Program-made: the position numbers and the translations under genes | Assembly: GCF_900105165.1 (NCBI RefSeq) | Contig: NZ_LT629740.1 | Span: 4,216,001 to 4,280,000 of the forward strand | Length of the DNA stretch: 64,000 nt | Reading direction: 5' to 3' | Source: Mucilaginibacter mallensis | GTDB taxonomy: Bacteria; Bacteroidota; Bacteroidia; Sphingobacteriales; Sphingobacteriaceae | Notes under the pieces: generated by a model | What the model was told of the DNA's origin: nothing | Seen by the model: the letters and a program-made list of their open reading frames with translations, nothing else | The model's database searches: none | Shown here: positions 43,166 to 51,342 of the stretch, piece after piece | Numbering within the stretch: the first letter of the stretch is position 1 | How the letters are laid out: each line of letters begins with the position of its first letter

Positions 43166-43167
43166 AT

Positions 43168-43911
43168 ATGCGTGCTACAGCTACGATCTTTGACGATTCA
43201 GAAAAGAACAACAAAATAGATCTATTGTTAAACGAAATTGTTGAAATATTTAAATCACTAATACCGTCAGGGCCATTCTTAGGTGAGAAAGAAATAATAG
43301 TTATCTCTTCTAAAGTCAGCCCCATAACTTATGCACATCTGCTACCTGATAAATATTTAATAGGAATTACGCCTAAAGAATTGTTATATGACCAAATTGC
43401 TTATCAATTTGCACACGAGTTATGCCATGTTTTTATCGATCCAAGAGTAACAAACTGGTTGATTGAATCTTTTTGTGAATGCATGTCCTTAATCATTTTA
43501 CAAAGGCTATTTTTTCAATGGCAAATAAAAGCTTCAGTGGAGGGCTCAGAATCATATGCTATACACTACATTCAGTATTACGCAAGGACCTTAAATGACT
43601 ATCTAACCTCACTCGACACCACAATTGACCAGCTTCTGACATATGATACAAAAGCGCAAATTAAAGATATTGAAACCCCCTACGAACGATCTTTGAATTT
43701 CGTTAATGCATATAAGATTATGCATATCTATAATTCTAATCCCAATATTCTAAATCTAATTCCTATCCTCCATTATTCCAAAAGTCGAGAGGTTGAAGGG
43801 CAGCTATTTATAAAAGATAATCACCCAAACATTATTGGAATCGAAAATAATTTAACCGCAGCTCTTATAAGCATTTGGGAACAACTAACTCAATTGATGA
43901 AACTAAATTGA
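43168..43911 (+). CDS. Zincin metalloprotease-like protein (HELCH)
   Basis: The 247-residue protein has AYQFAHELCHVFIDPRVTNW (HExxH at about 85-89), followed by LIESFCECMSLIIL, whose Glu is suitably placed as third zinc ligand. There is no signal peptide, so it should be cytoplasmic. It is the last gene of the operon and starts 2 bp after the DUF2806-like gene. ImmA-like or M48-like zincins on mobile elements often cleave regulators or act in defence. The micropeptides next door are possible substrates (inference only). Confidence 0.72.
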   Translation: MRATATIFDDSEKNNKIDLLLNEIVEIFKSLIPSGPFLGEKEIIVISSKVSPITYAHLLPDKYLIGITPKELLYDQIAYQFAHELCHVFIDPRVTNWLIESFCECMSLIILQRLFFQWQIKASVEGSESYAIHYIQYYARTLNDYLTSLDTTIDQLLTYDTKAQIKDIETPYERSLNFVNAYKIMHIYNSNPNILNLIPILHYSKSREVEGQLFIKDNHPNIIGIENNLTAALISIWEQLTQLMKLN

Positions 43912-44093
43912 ATCCTATCTTACACCTTTGAAGGTCTTGAGCGTGTCAAATTAAGATGTTGATGAGTCTTGATGGATTATTTACACCCCTAAATTTACTG
44001 AATTGCTGGTAAAATGTGCAGAATTTACTACTTAGGATTGGCATATCACTACATATAAGTGGTGCGATTTTGTGCAAATTCTGTGCACAAAAA

Positions 44094-44119
44094 AGCCCGC
44101 ACTTGCCGAAGTGCGGGCT
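44094..44119 (-). terminator. Terminator downstream of the second tRNA-Asn 3' fragment
   Basis: An 11-bp perfect stem (agcccgcactt / aagtgcgggct) with loop gccg is followed on the minus strand by a T-run (44088-44093). It differs in sequence from the hairpin at 15416 but has the same position relative to the tRNA end. Confidence 0.75.
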
Positions 44120-44136
44120 AAATCATTGATTTTAAG

Positions 44137-44183
44137 GCTCCTGAGGCTGGGCTCGAACCAGCGACCCTCTGATTAACAGTCAA
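44137..44183 (-). repeat. Attachment site, 3' part of tRNA-Asn(GTT), right copy
   Basis: Identical over 47 bp to 15442-15488. The bases beyond both ends differ. As at the left copy, the D arm and 5' acceptor strand are missing, so this is not a functional tRNA gene. It ends element A and starts element B. Confidence 0.85.
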
Positions 44184-44295
44184 TTATCGACACTTATTGA
44201 TATTTTGATATTGTTTGCTATTTATTGATTATCAGCTATTTATGATATATCTAATAATTGAAATATTGTGATTTTATGCGATTTAACGTCCATTT

Positions 44296-44415
44296 TTCTG
44301 CAAATTTTCTGCAAATAATTCGGGTATTTTTCTTATATTTGACTTATGCAAGATGCTAAATATCAGTATATTAATACAATTTATGCTATTTTTACTTTTA
44401 TGTAGTTCTGCAAAT
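44296..44415 (+). promoter_or_regulatory. Three ttctgcaaat repeats before integrase B (candidate arm-type sites)
   Basis: Identical 10-mers lie at 44296-44305, 44307-44316 and 44406-44415. The first two are 11 bp apart, exactly as in the different 10-mer set of element A. Related tgcagaa and gcaaattctg sequences lie left of the att core near 44015-44090. Confidence 0.45.
44334..44341 (+). promoter_or_regulatory. Promoter -7 box TAtaTTTG for integrase B
   Basis: Matches the Bacteroidota consensus TAnnTTTG, 99 bp upstream of the integrase ATG. The -33 element is not clear. Confidence 0.4.
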
Positions 44416-44439
44416 TTATTCATTTTAATCGTTTTTATC

Positions 44440-45726
44440 ATGAAAGCTGAAGTTTCTTTATACCTGGACACAAGGCGAGCACTAAAGAATGGTACTTTCC
44501 CTTTAAAGTTACACGTTTACTTCACCGCAAAAATGGAGCGTTGGTATGGCACCGATTATAAATTGAGCCAGTTCACCTTTGAGCAATCCTACCTGGCTTC
44601 TAAGCCAAGGGGTGAAAATAAAGACCTCAAAATAGAACTGGATGCCATTGTGCAAAAAGGCGCTGAACTGGCTAAGGCATTGGGGGACAATTTTACCTTT
44701 GAAAAATTCGAGCGTAAAATGTTCCGCTCCAAAGCAAGCACAAACAATGTAATTGAACATTTCGCAAGTGCTGTAAAGATATTGGAGAAAAACGAACAGA
44801 TCGGAACCGCCTCAAGTTATGATTGCAGCATTAAATCAATCACCACCTATTTAAGTGAGGGTAAGAAAAATCCGGTCACTCACATTTCGTTTAGCCTACT
44901 AACTGCCGAAACTTTAAACAAGTACGAACAATGGATGATTGCCAAAGACTGTTCCAAAACAACGGTGGGTATTTACATGCGAAATTTAAGGGCGATCTTT
45001 AATAAGGCCATTGCTGCCGGAGATATTGCCCCTGAACTCTACCCCTTTAAAACTTATAAAATACCTACCGGAAAAAATGTAAAAAAGGCATTAGAAACCC
45101 CTGATCTGAACACTTTATATACTACGGATGTCACAGCCGATAGCTTTATCGAAAAGGCCAGGGATTTTTGGTTTTTCAGTTATCAGTGCAACGGGATGAA
45201 TTTCAGAGATATTGCCGAGCTAAAATTTAAAGATATTCACGACACCTATTTTTCATTTTTAAGACATAAGACGAAAAACACCACGAAGGAAGACCCATCG
45301 CCGATTGTTGTCCCTTTAACCGGCTATGTCAAAGATTTCATTCAAAAGTATGCCAATAAAAAAGGCAAGCCCAATGACTATCTGTTTCCGATATTCCAGA
45401 CTGGCATGTCTGCCAAAGAACGTCATAAGGTTAACCAAAACTTCATTCGCTTTGTTAACCAGCACATGCAAAAACTGGTCGACCAATTAGGTTTATCATT
45501 CAGGTTAGGCACTATGGTGGCCCGCCACACATTTACAACACAGGCTACCCGGACAATGGGGCTGGAATTTGCACAGGAAGCTTTAGGACATACGACCATG
45601 AACACCACACAGAATTACTGGAAAGGGTTTGAAAGTGAGGCTAAAAAGACGATGGCTGACAAATTGATGGAATTTGCATCGGTAAAACAAAAAGCAGATC
45701 AGGTGGAAATTGAGGTACCCGCCTGA
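44440..45726 (+). CDS. Tyrosine recombinase/integrase of element B
   Basis: The start is taken at ATG 44440 (MKAEVSLYLDTRRALKNG), aligned with the start of integrase A; the 29 upstream in-frame residues are hydrophobic and unlike any integrase. The 428-residue protein has an N-terminal arm-binding domain and a core-binding domain. The catalytic residues are Arg in QCNGMNFRDIAELK, VARHTFTT, LGHTTMN and the Tyr in TTQNYW. It is a close paralogue of integrase A and uses the same tRNA core. The different upstream 10-mers suggest separate arm specificity. Confidence 0.92.
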   Translation: MKAEVSLYLDTRRALKNGTFPLKLHVYFTAKMERWYGTDYKLSQFTFEQSYLASKPRGENKDLKIELDAIVQKGAELAKALGDNFTFEKFERKMFRSKASTNNVIEHFASAVKILEKNEQIGTASSYDCSIKSITTYLSEGKKNPVTHISFSLLTAETLNKYEQWMIAKDCSKTTVGIYMRNLRAIFNKAIAAGDIAPELYPFKTYKIPTGKNVKKALETPDLNTLYTTDVTADSFIEKARDFWFFSYQCNGMNFRDIAELKFKDIHDTYFSFLRHKTKNTTKEDPSPIVVPLTGYVKDFIQKYANKKGKPNDYLFPIFQTGMSAKERHKVNQNFIRFVNQHMQKLVDQLGLSFRLGTMVARHTFTTQATRTMGLEFAQEALGHTTMNTTQNYWKGFESEAKKTMADKLMEFASVKQKADQVEIEVPA

Positions 45727-45781
45727 TCTTTAATTTATAAAAGTGCAAGCCTTTCTTTCAGTAAAACTCTGCCAGGCAGAC

Positions 45782-46078
45782 TTATGCCGCTTGCTCTTTT
45801 ACCGCCATCTTTACTTTATTTTTAAAATCATCGCCCGGCCTGAATGCGGGGATATGCGTTTCGGGAATTTTTACAGCGGTATTTTTCGTGATGTTGCGGC
45901 CAATTTTGGCGGCTCTCTTCTTCACCAGGAAAGTACCAAAACCACGGACAAATACATCCTCGCCATTGACCAGACTTGACTGAACCACTTTAAATAAGGC
46001 ATCAACAATGGTTTCGGTAGGTTCTTTCTCTTTTCCTGTCTTTGCAGTTATACCAGCGATTACGTCTGCTTTCCTCAT
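45782..46078 (-). CDS. HU/IHF-family DNA-binding protein
   Basis: The 98-residue protein begins MRKADVIAGITAKTG and has the beta-arm region FGTFLVKKRAAKIGRN and the C-terminal IPAFRPGDDFKNKVK. It bends DNA. Its place convergent with integrase B suggests it serves integration or excision, where IHF-type bending is usual, but it could be a plain nucleoid protein. Confidence 0.92.
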   Translation of the reverse strand: MRKADVIAGITAKTGKEKEPTETIVDALFKVVQSSLVNGEDVFVRGFGTFLVKKRAAKIGRNITKNTAVKIPETHIPAFRPGDDFKNKVKMAVKEQAA

Positions 46079-46267
46079 GTAAGTATCGGCTAAGGGTTAA
46101 ATATTACTTAAACAGCAAATATACGCCGGATCGGCCTAACCGCCAAACCAGATCCGCCGGACGGGGATATGCAAGCGAACATCCCCGCTATACAAGTGAT
46201 TACGCACACCCTCCCATTTTTACCGCTTAAGCAACCAAAAGCGCGTAGCCGGGTAAAGTGTCAAGGC

Positions 46268-46495
46268 CCTTTAGATTTGCTTTGTGATTATTATCGAAAG
46301 TTTCTTGTTGACAAAGATTTAGGTGAACCAAGTCAAGGCCCAGGTTAAAGACCTATGCTTCGTATTAGTCCTATTCCATGTCCTTTAGATTTTCTTTGTG
46401 ATTACTATTAAAACTATCTTGCTGACAAAGAATAGGGTGAACCAAGTCAAGGCCCAGGCTAAAGACCTATGGCCCGTATTAGTCCCTGTTCCGAG
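46268..46495 (+). repeat. Two tandem copies of a 114-bp repeat upstream of IS110
   Basis: Copy 1 is about 46268-46381 and copy 2 about 46382-46495, in the same orientation. Shared blocks are cctttagatt, ctttgtgatta, gaccaag-type gaaccaagtcaaggcccag, taaagacctatg and cgtattagtcc. They differ at about 15% of positions by eye. No coding frame spans them. They end 90 bp before the IS110 transposase start, where IS110-group elements encode their guide (bridge) RNA. Confidence 0.7.
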
Positions 46496-46585
46496 TCACA
46501 AGTCGATGTCAATGACAAGTTAGAATTTTAGACACCAGGTCTTATAAAGGTTTTAGTCTAAGTACATCACATTAATTTATTTAGT

Positions 46586-47584
46586 ATGAAATACAAAGTA
46601 TTTATCGGAATCGATGTATCAAAGCTTACTATTGATGTCCACCTGCACGGAATCGGTGCTTCTAAAACATTCAGTAACGAGGAAAAAGGATTTGCTTTAT
46701 TTTTAAGTTGGGTAAAAAAGTATAGTAAACAATCGGAACCGGCGGAGATGATCATCTGCTTCGAACATACCGGTATGTATTCAATTAAACTTGCCACCTA
46801 TCTAAATGATATTGGAATCCCATTCGCTATGCTTCCTGCGCTTCAAATCAAACAATCTATAGGGATCAGAAGAGGAAAGAATGACCAGATCGATGCACAA
46901 AGAATCGCTGAATATGCTTGGCTACACCGCGAAACCATTCAGGCAACTCTATTACCAGCCAAAAGTATTCTCAAACTTCAGTCGTTGCTTACATTACGAA
47001 ATCGCTTGGTATGCGATCGTGGAGGGTATGAAGCCACATGGAAAGAACAGAAAAAGGCATTGGAAGGAAAAGAGCACAAGGGGATATTTCAAGTTTATAA
47101 AAGCCTGATAATGAACCTAACGGTGCAAGTTAAAAAGATTGAAGAACAAATAAAGGCGGTGATAGAAAGTGATGAAACAGTTAAATTAAACTATCAATTA
47201 CTGACCAGTATTAAGTGTGTAGGACCTGTACTGGCCGCAAATATGATTGCTTATACGCACAATTTTACCCGTTTTGCTACTTGGCGGAAGTTCGCCTGCT
47301 ATGTGGGGACTGCTCCATTTGAGCATCAGTCTGGTACCAGCATAAAAGGAAGAACACGAGTCAGTAGTTTATCCAACAAGCAGCTAAAAAAATTAATCCA
47401 CATGGTGGCTATATGTGCTTGCGCATATAATCCAGAGATGAAAAGCTATTATAAAAGAAGAGTGAGCGAGGGGAAAAATAAGATGAGTACGCTAAATGTT
47501 ATACGCAATAAGATCATTTCCAGAATGTTTGCTGTTGTCAATCGCGGCTCGTGCTATGTGGATCTGATGAAATATGCAGCTTAG
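46586..47584 (+). CDS. IS110-family transposase (DEDD recombinase)
   Basis: The 332-residue protein has the N-terminal RuvC-like DEDD domain: FIGIDVSK (D), ICFEHTGMYS (E) and GKNDQIDAQRIAEYAW (D and D). The C-terminal Tnp_20 domain contains the Ser region CVGPVLAANMI and GTAPFEHQSGTSIKG. The length is normal and the frame intact. IS110 recombinases use a structured RNA from the element's non-coding end to choose target and donor. A 3' remnant of a related copy is at 22681. Confidence 0.93.
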   Translation: MKYKVFIGIDVSKLTIDVHLHGIGASKTFSNEEKGFALFLSWVKKYSKQSEPAEMIICFEHTGMYSIKLATYLNDIGIPFAMLPALQIKQSIGIRRGKNDQIDAQRIAEYAWLHRETIQATLLPAKSILKLQSLLTLRNRLVCDRGGYEATWKEQKKALEGKEHKGIFQVYKSLIMNLTVQVKKIEEQIKAVIESDETVKLNYQLLTSIKCVGPVLAANMIAYTHNFTRFATWRKFACYVGTAPFEHQSGTSIKGRTRVSSLSNKQLKKLIHMVAICACAYNPEMKSYYKRRVSEGKNKMSTLNVIRNKIISRMFAVVNRGSCYVDLMKYAA

Positions 47585-47616
47585 GGCTTATCATCTAAAC
47601 GCTTAAACAACTCCCC

Positions 47617-47706
47617 TTATTTTGGACGGGTTCTGTCAAGGGCAGCGAAGGACGGGCCTGTGCGGCTGCGCTGTTTATATACCCTTGAAAGGTTCCGGCC
47701 AAAATG
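47617..47706 (+). ncRNA. Structured non-coding tail of IS110
   Basis: Directly after the transposase, ttattttgga-cgggttct...tcaaggg (47617-47642) is complementary over about 26 positions to cccttgaaaggttccggcc-aaaatgag (47682-47706). The apical part tgcggctgcgc can fold further. The same structure, with base changes, follows the IS110 remnant (22978-23063), so it is a conserved part of the element. It could be the guide RNA, or the right-end recombination structure. Confidence 0.45.
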
Positions 47707-47843
47707 AGAATTTTGTTGTCGAGTTAAGATGAAGAAATATTATTTGGAAAAGTCTTAGAATACGGGCGGGGCCGCTGAAAGCGAACCAACTCCCGCCCGC
47801 TCCGTATAGCCTTTACACTTTATCCCGGCGTGGGCTATCTTCG

Positions 47844-48202
47844 CGACTGTGGTGTAATTGGGATTTATTCACGAGCGAGGGGAGAGGGTAGACTCGGTTA
47901 TGAGCGCAGCGAATTTCCGTGTTGCCGTACCAGGTGAGGCTGGCGGAGGATTGCTGCCCGCCCTATCGCGGGCGCAATCAGCCGCTGGCCGCAACCAGGG
48001 GATCGGCTGTACAGAGTACATGAGATAACAAGCAGTTGCCATAATTACTTATAACACTAAAAATCCCCTTGCGAGGGGATAGTAATTGCGTATATTTAAG
48101 ACTTTGCAGCAAGCAGCCGCTTCAACTCGATAGATAAACCCGATTTGAAATATTATCACTTTTGTCAATTTTGGATAAAGGTAGGACCCTGTCAATTTTA
48201 TT
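47844..48202. other. Element-B debris with one hairpin and repeated gtcaatttt motifs
   Basis: No gene is seen. atcccct-tgcg-aggggat (48063-48080) followed by T on the minus strand is a good terminator for minus-strand transcription from the broken GH2 gene. Two gtcaatttt direct repeats near 48160 and 48190, beside the gene break, may be an insertion-sequence end. Confidence 0.4.
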
Positions 48203-48856
48203 TTACACCATAAGATGTGATTTGTGAATGCTTTTTAAACTCTTCATTGAAACACCCCAATTAGCTATATGCACTGCATCGGTAACCATCACCCAAACAT
48301 GACGGTAGATACCGGAACCACTGTACCAGCGACTATTCAATTGTTGCGAATTATCTACCCTTACCGCTATCACATTTTCATGATTAAAATCCAAATAGGG
48401 TGAAAGATCATAAGTAAATGATGAATAGACATAAGGATAGATTCCAAGAGATTTGCCATTAATAAAAACTTCTGAATTCATATAAACCCCTTCAAAATAG
48501 ATGGAAACCTTTTTGCCTTTCCAATTATTCGAAACCTTAAAAGTTTTACGGTACCAACCGATGCCGGTAGGTAAGTATCCTCCTGAACCTCCGCTTGGGT
48601 TTTTAGAACTTATTTTCCCCTCAATACTCCAATCGTGCGGTAAATCAAGGCTCCGCCAACTGATATCGTTAAAATCCTTTGATTTTGCAGCAGCAGTATC
48701 TCCCAGATAAAATTTCCAGTTATAATCAAATAGCTATTTTCGCACGGTTTTATCGGGACTCTGAGCATAGCAGGCAATGTTCCCTGCCAAAAACAGCAGG
48801 ACTGTAACTATTGCGCCAACATGCCATGTAATTTTGTTTGTATTATTTTGTTTCAT
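48203..48856 (-). pseudogene. GH2 beta-galactosidase, N-terminal remnant with nonsense codon
   Basis: From ATG 48856 the frame encodes a signal peptide (WHVGAIVTVLLFLAGNIACY) and then a TAG at codon 41 (48734-48736). Beyond it the frame continues LFDYNWKFYLGDTAAAKSKD, LPHDWSIEGK, GWYRKTFKVS, VFINGKSLGIYPYVYSSFTY and SRWYSGSGIYRHVWV, the GH2 sugar-binding domain. Homology ends near 48260 (VTDAVHIANWGVS) and the remaining 600 or so residues, including the catalytic barrel, are missing. The break coincides with the mobile region. A 92-residue product from 48481 is unlikely to matter. Confidence 0.85.
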
Positions 48857-48965
48857 ATTGATTTATACTTTTTTGAAGTAACGGGATCCTAACTTTACAA
48901 CAACCTCATCTTCTTTAAGGCTCAACTAGTTATAAATCGAGCTTAGGTTAAGAGATCTTATCCTG

Positions 48966-51065
48966 TTATTTAATCGGCGTAAATTTGTACAGGGCCACTC
49001 CATGCACCGGAACCTTCACCGAAAGAGCCTCTTTGTCCGCATGGATTGTTGTAATATCTTTCTGACGCCAAAGATCACGCACCTTTTGCTTTCCTGAAAT
49101 ACCAAGCTTTTTCAGATCCTTGTAAGAGATATCCACTTTCTCCAGACCGAAATTGCAAAAGCCTGCTACACGACTGCCATCCTCAAGTTCTTTTACATAA
49201 ATGCGCAGATCTCCGATAGTCTGAACACAGGTAGCCTGTTTGCCAAGAGCATCCTGATCAACAGCAATCACTTCATCGTTTGTCAATAAATTCAGGGTAA
49301 AGGCATCCAGCTTTTCCATATCGCAACCAATTAGCAGGGGCGCAGAGAAAAGGCACCAAAGGCTGAAGTGAAGATATTGTTCATCTGGTTTAAGCATGGT
49401 GGGATGCGGGCTACCCCAGCCTACTGTTCCTACAACCAGCATGTCCGGATCGTTCCAGTTACCGGGCTTAGCCCAGGCTGCAGCCTGATCCTGAGCTAAT
49501 GCTATGCTTTTAACGTTGGACCAGTTGTCCGTTATATCATTCGTTGTACGCCAGGTGTTTCCACCTACCGAACCGCCCCATTTCCAAACATCCGACATTC
49601 CGTACTGACACAAGCTGAAAACAATGTCGCGGGGTTGCTGACGTATATAATCTCCCATTATTTTATATGGTTTTACGGCGGTAGACAATTGATAACCTCC
49701 ATTGTAAGATATTAAGTTTACTTTGTTGGGGTCGTTATCAGGTATTCCATTTAGCACTCCTCCATAGCTGCACCAATCGTATTTCAGGTAATCGAAACCC
49801 CATTTGGCAAAACTTTCGGCATCTTGCCGCTCATGACCATAGCTACCGGCACCGCCATCACAGGTCCAGGGACCAGGACTGGAATAAATGCCGATCTTTA
49901 AACCTAAGCCATGTACATAGTCTGTCAGGGATTTCATATCTCCAAACCTTTTATTAGGAACTATATTACCAGCTTCGTCCCGGTACTTACCTTGCTGGGA
50001 AGGATCTTTCGAATCGCGGTTATTTTGCCAGTAGTCGTCAATATTTACATAAGTCCATCCGTAATTTACTAGTCCGATTTTCATCATTACTTCCGCAGCG
50101 TGCTTAACTTTCTCACCAGAAACCTCTCCAGCGAAACAATTCCAACTGTTCCAACCCATTGGCGGGGTAAGTGCAATTTTATCACCACAGATAACTCGTA
50201 AATTTTTTTCGGCTATACCTTTCGCATTCTTTGCCTTCAATTGAATAACGTAAGTGCCGGCTTTTACAAGCTTACCGGTGATAAGTCCTGTTTTTTGATC
50301 CAGCTTTAGTCCCTGAGGCAAGCTGGTAACCATAAAGGTCATTGGTCGGTCTCCGGTGGCAGGTACCCTGAACTGAAACGGCGAACCCGGGCGGACACCG
50401 AAAACGCTTGCGCTATTAATCTTCGGTTTTGCCGATGGCTTAGGGGTAAGAATATAGGGCTCACTTGGGACAGGATAATAAGTAGCAAAACTTGCTACAC
50501 CGGCCGTCTCAAATTTTGCATCTGCCCAGTCGGCATGATCGCTGCCGTTACCGTTTCCTCCGTCTGTTACCAGCAGCTCAAGTTTTTTCACACCCAAAAG
50601 TTTCACATTACATAGCCGGGCAGTATCACCGTCATGCATTACACCGCTCGACCAAAGCTTCGCTCTATCGCCGTATAAAATAAACTCTACGGCAGGCTGA
50701 CGCCCTTTCACCTCATCATCAATGCCAACCTGCGCGGTAAACGAATTTGCCTTACCATCGAGCTGAATAAAAAGAGAGCTTTCTGCATGTGTGCCGAAGC
50801 CACGCTCAAAAGTTTTGCCTGCAATGGTCATGATGTTGCCATCAACCGACCTGTTTTTTTTAGGTACGCCCCAGCCCTGCGAAGCCGTGCTGAGATCCAG
50901 TTGATCTAACCAAACAGTTTGTGCGGAAAGAGTACTTATGCTGCTTAGGCTAAAAACTGCAGTAAGTGCGAAGGCCATAGAAAATATATTTTTACTTACT
51001 TTATTCACTATCGAAACGATGTGTGTGTGTTTGATGAAAATTAGAACGAGATAATTTCTTTTCAT
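48966..51065 (-). CDS. Alpha-galactosidase GH27 with N-terminal NPCBM domain
   Basis: The 699-residue secreted enzyme has a leader and signal up to about residue 49 (SSISTLSAQ) and an NPCBM domain (about 50-190; TFERGFGTHAESSLFIQLDG, then GSDHADWADAKFE). An Ig-like domain (about 215-300) precedes the GH27 barrel (PPMGWNSWNCFAGEVSGEKV). The nucleophile Asp is in YLKYDWCSYGG and the acid/base Asp in WRTTNDITDNW. A C-terminal beta domain follows. It releases alpha-galactose from galactomannan or similar side chains. It is first downstream of the broken GH2 gene in the minus-strand locus. Confidence 0.92.
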   Translation of the reverse strand: MKRNYLVLIFIKHTHIVSIVNKVSKNIFSMAFALTAVFSLSSISTLSAQTVWLDQLDLSTASQGWGVPKKNRSVDGNIMTIAGKTFERGFGTHAESSLFIQLDGKANSFTAQVGIDDEVKGRQPAVEFILYGDRAKLWSSGVMHDGDTARLCNVKLLGVKKLELLVTDGGNGNGSDHADWADAKFETAGVASFATYYPVPSEPYILTPKPSAKPKINSASVFGVRPGSPFQFRVPATGDRPMTFMVTSLPQGLKLDQKTGLITGKLVKAGTYVIQLKAKNAKGIAEKNLRVICGDKIALTPPMGWNSWNCFAGEVSGEKVKHAAEVMMKIGLVNYGWTYVNIDDYWQNNRDSKDPSQQGKYRDEAGNIVPNKRFGDMKSLTDYVHGLGLKIGIYSSPGPWTCDGGAGSYGHERQDAESFAKWGFDYLKYDWCSYGGVLNGIPDNDPNKVNLISYNGGYQLSTAVKPYKIMGDYIRQQPRDIVFSLCQYGMSDVWKWGGSVGGNTWRTTNDITDNWSNVKSIALAQDQAAAWAKPGNWNDPDMLVVGTVGWGSPHPTMLKPDEQYLHFSLWCLFSAPLLIGCDMEKLDAFTLNLLTNDEVIAVDQDALGKQATCVQTIGDLRIYVKELEDGSRVAGFCNFGLEKVDISYKDLKKLGISGKQKVRDLWRQKDITTIHADKEALSVKVPVHGVALYKFTPIK

Positions 51066-51342
51066 TTTTTTATTTTGATTTTATAAATAAGTTCTTGTGA
51101 GTAACCCAGCAAGGAATTTTATTAAGCCTGAAAAATTATTTTTTATAAATAGGCGATATGTTGTTAAACAGTACAGGCCCATTTACCTTATTAATAATCA
51201 GATTGTCGAAAAAAGCAGTATTTCTAAGCTTAAACACGGCGCTATAAGCGTGATAATTAAGGCCGTCATCCATAGCCTGTAAATCGCATTTCTCATATTC
51301 ACATTTGTTTTTTTTTGTCCTGGTATTCGTAGCTGGTTTTAA

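Larger units (their letters stand above)
15442..44183. mobile_element. Integrative mobilizable element A (about 28.7 kb) at tRNA-Asn
   Basis: Bounded by perfect 47-bp direct repeats of the tRNA-Asn 3' end. In order it carries an integrase, accessory genes, IS21, an IS110 remnant, a peptide biosynthesis cluster, a mobilization module (coiled-coil protein, relaxase, MobC, putative oriT, excisionase-like HTH) and a micropeptide-zincin operon. There are no type IV secretion genes, so it would need a helper to transfer. The peptide-cluster part is visibly more AT-rich than the flanking host genes. Integrity for excision is inferred from intact repeats and an intact integrase. Confidence 0.75.
44137..48202. 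mobile_element. Incomplete second integrative element B
   Basis: It starts at the second tRNA-Asn fragment and contains integrase B, an HU protein and an IS110 copy. It then contains gene-free debris up to a broken GH2 gene. No third tRNA-Asn copy is seen, so the right end is degraded or rearranged; 48202 is only the approximate limit. Confidence 0.5.

Noticed and set aside
46268-46495. CRISPR array
   Set aside because: There are only two long tandem units of 114 bp, with no short repeats and unique spacers.
51097-51282. 61-codon plus-strand frame between GH27 and GH51
   Set aside because: Opposite to the operon, with no ribosome site and no recognizable fold.
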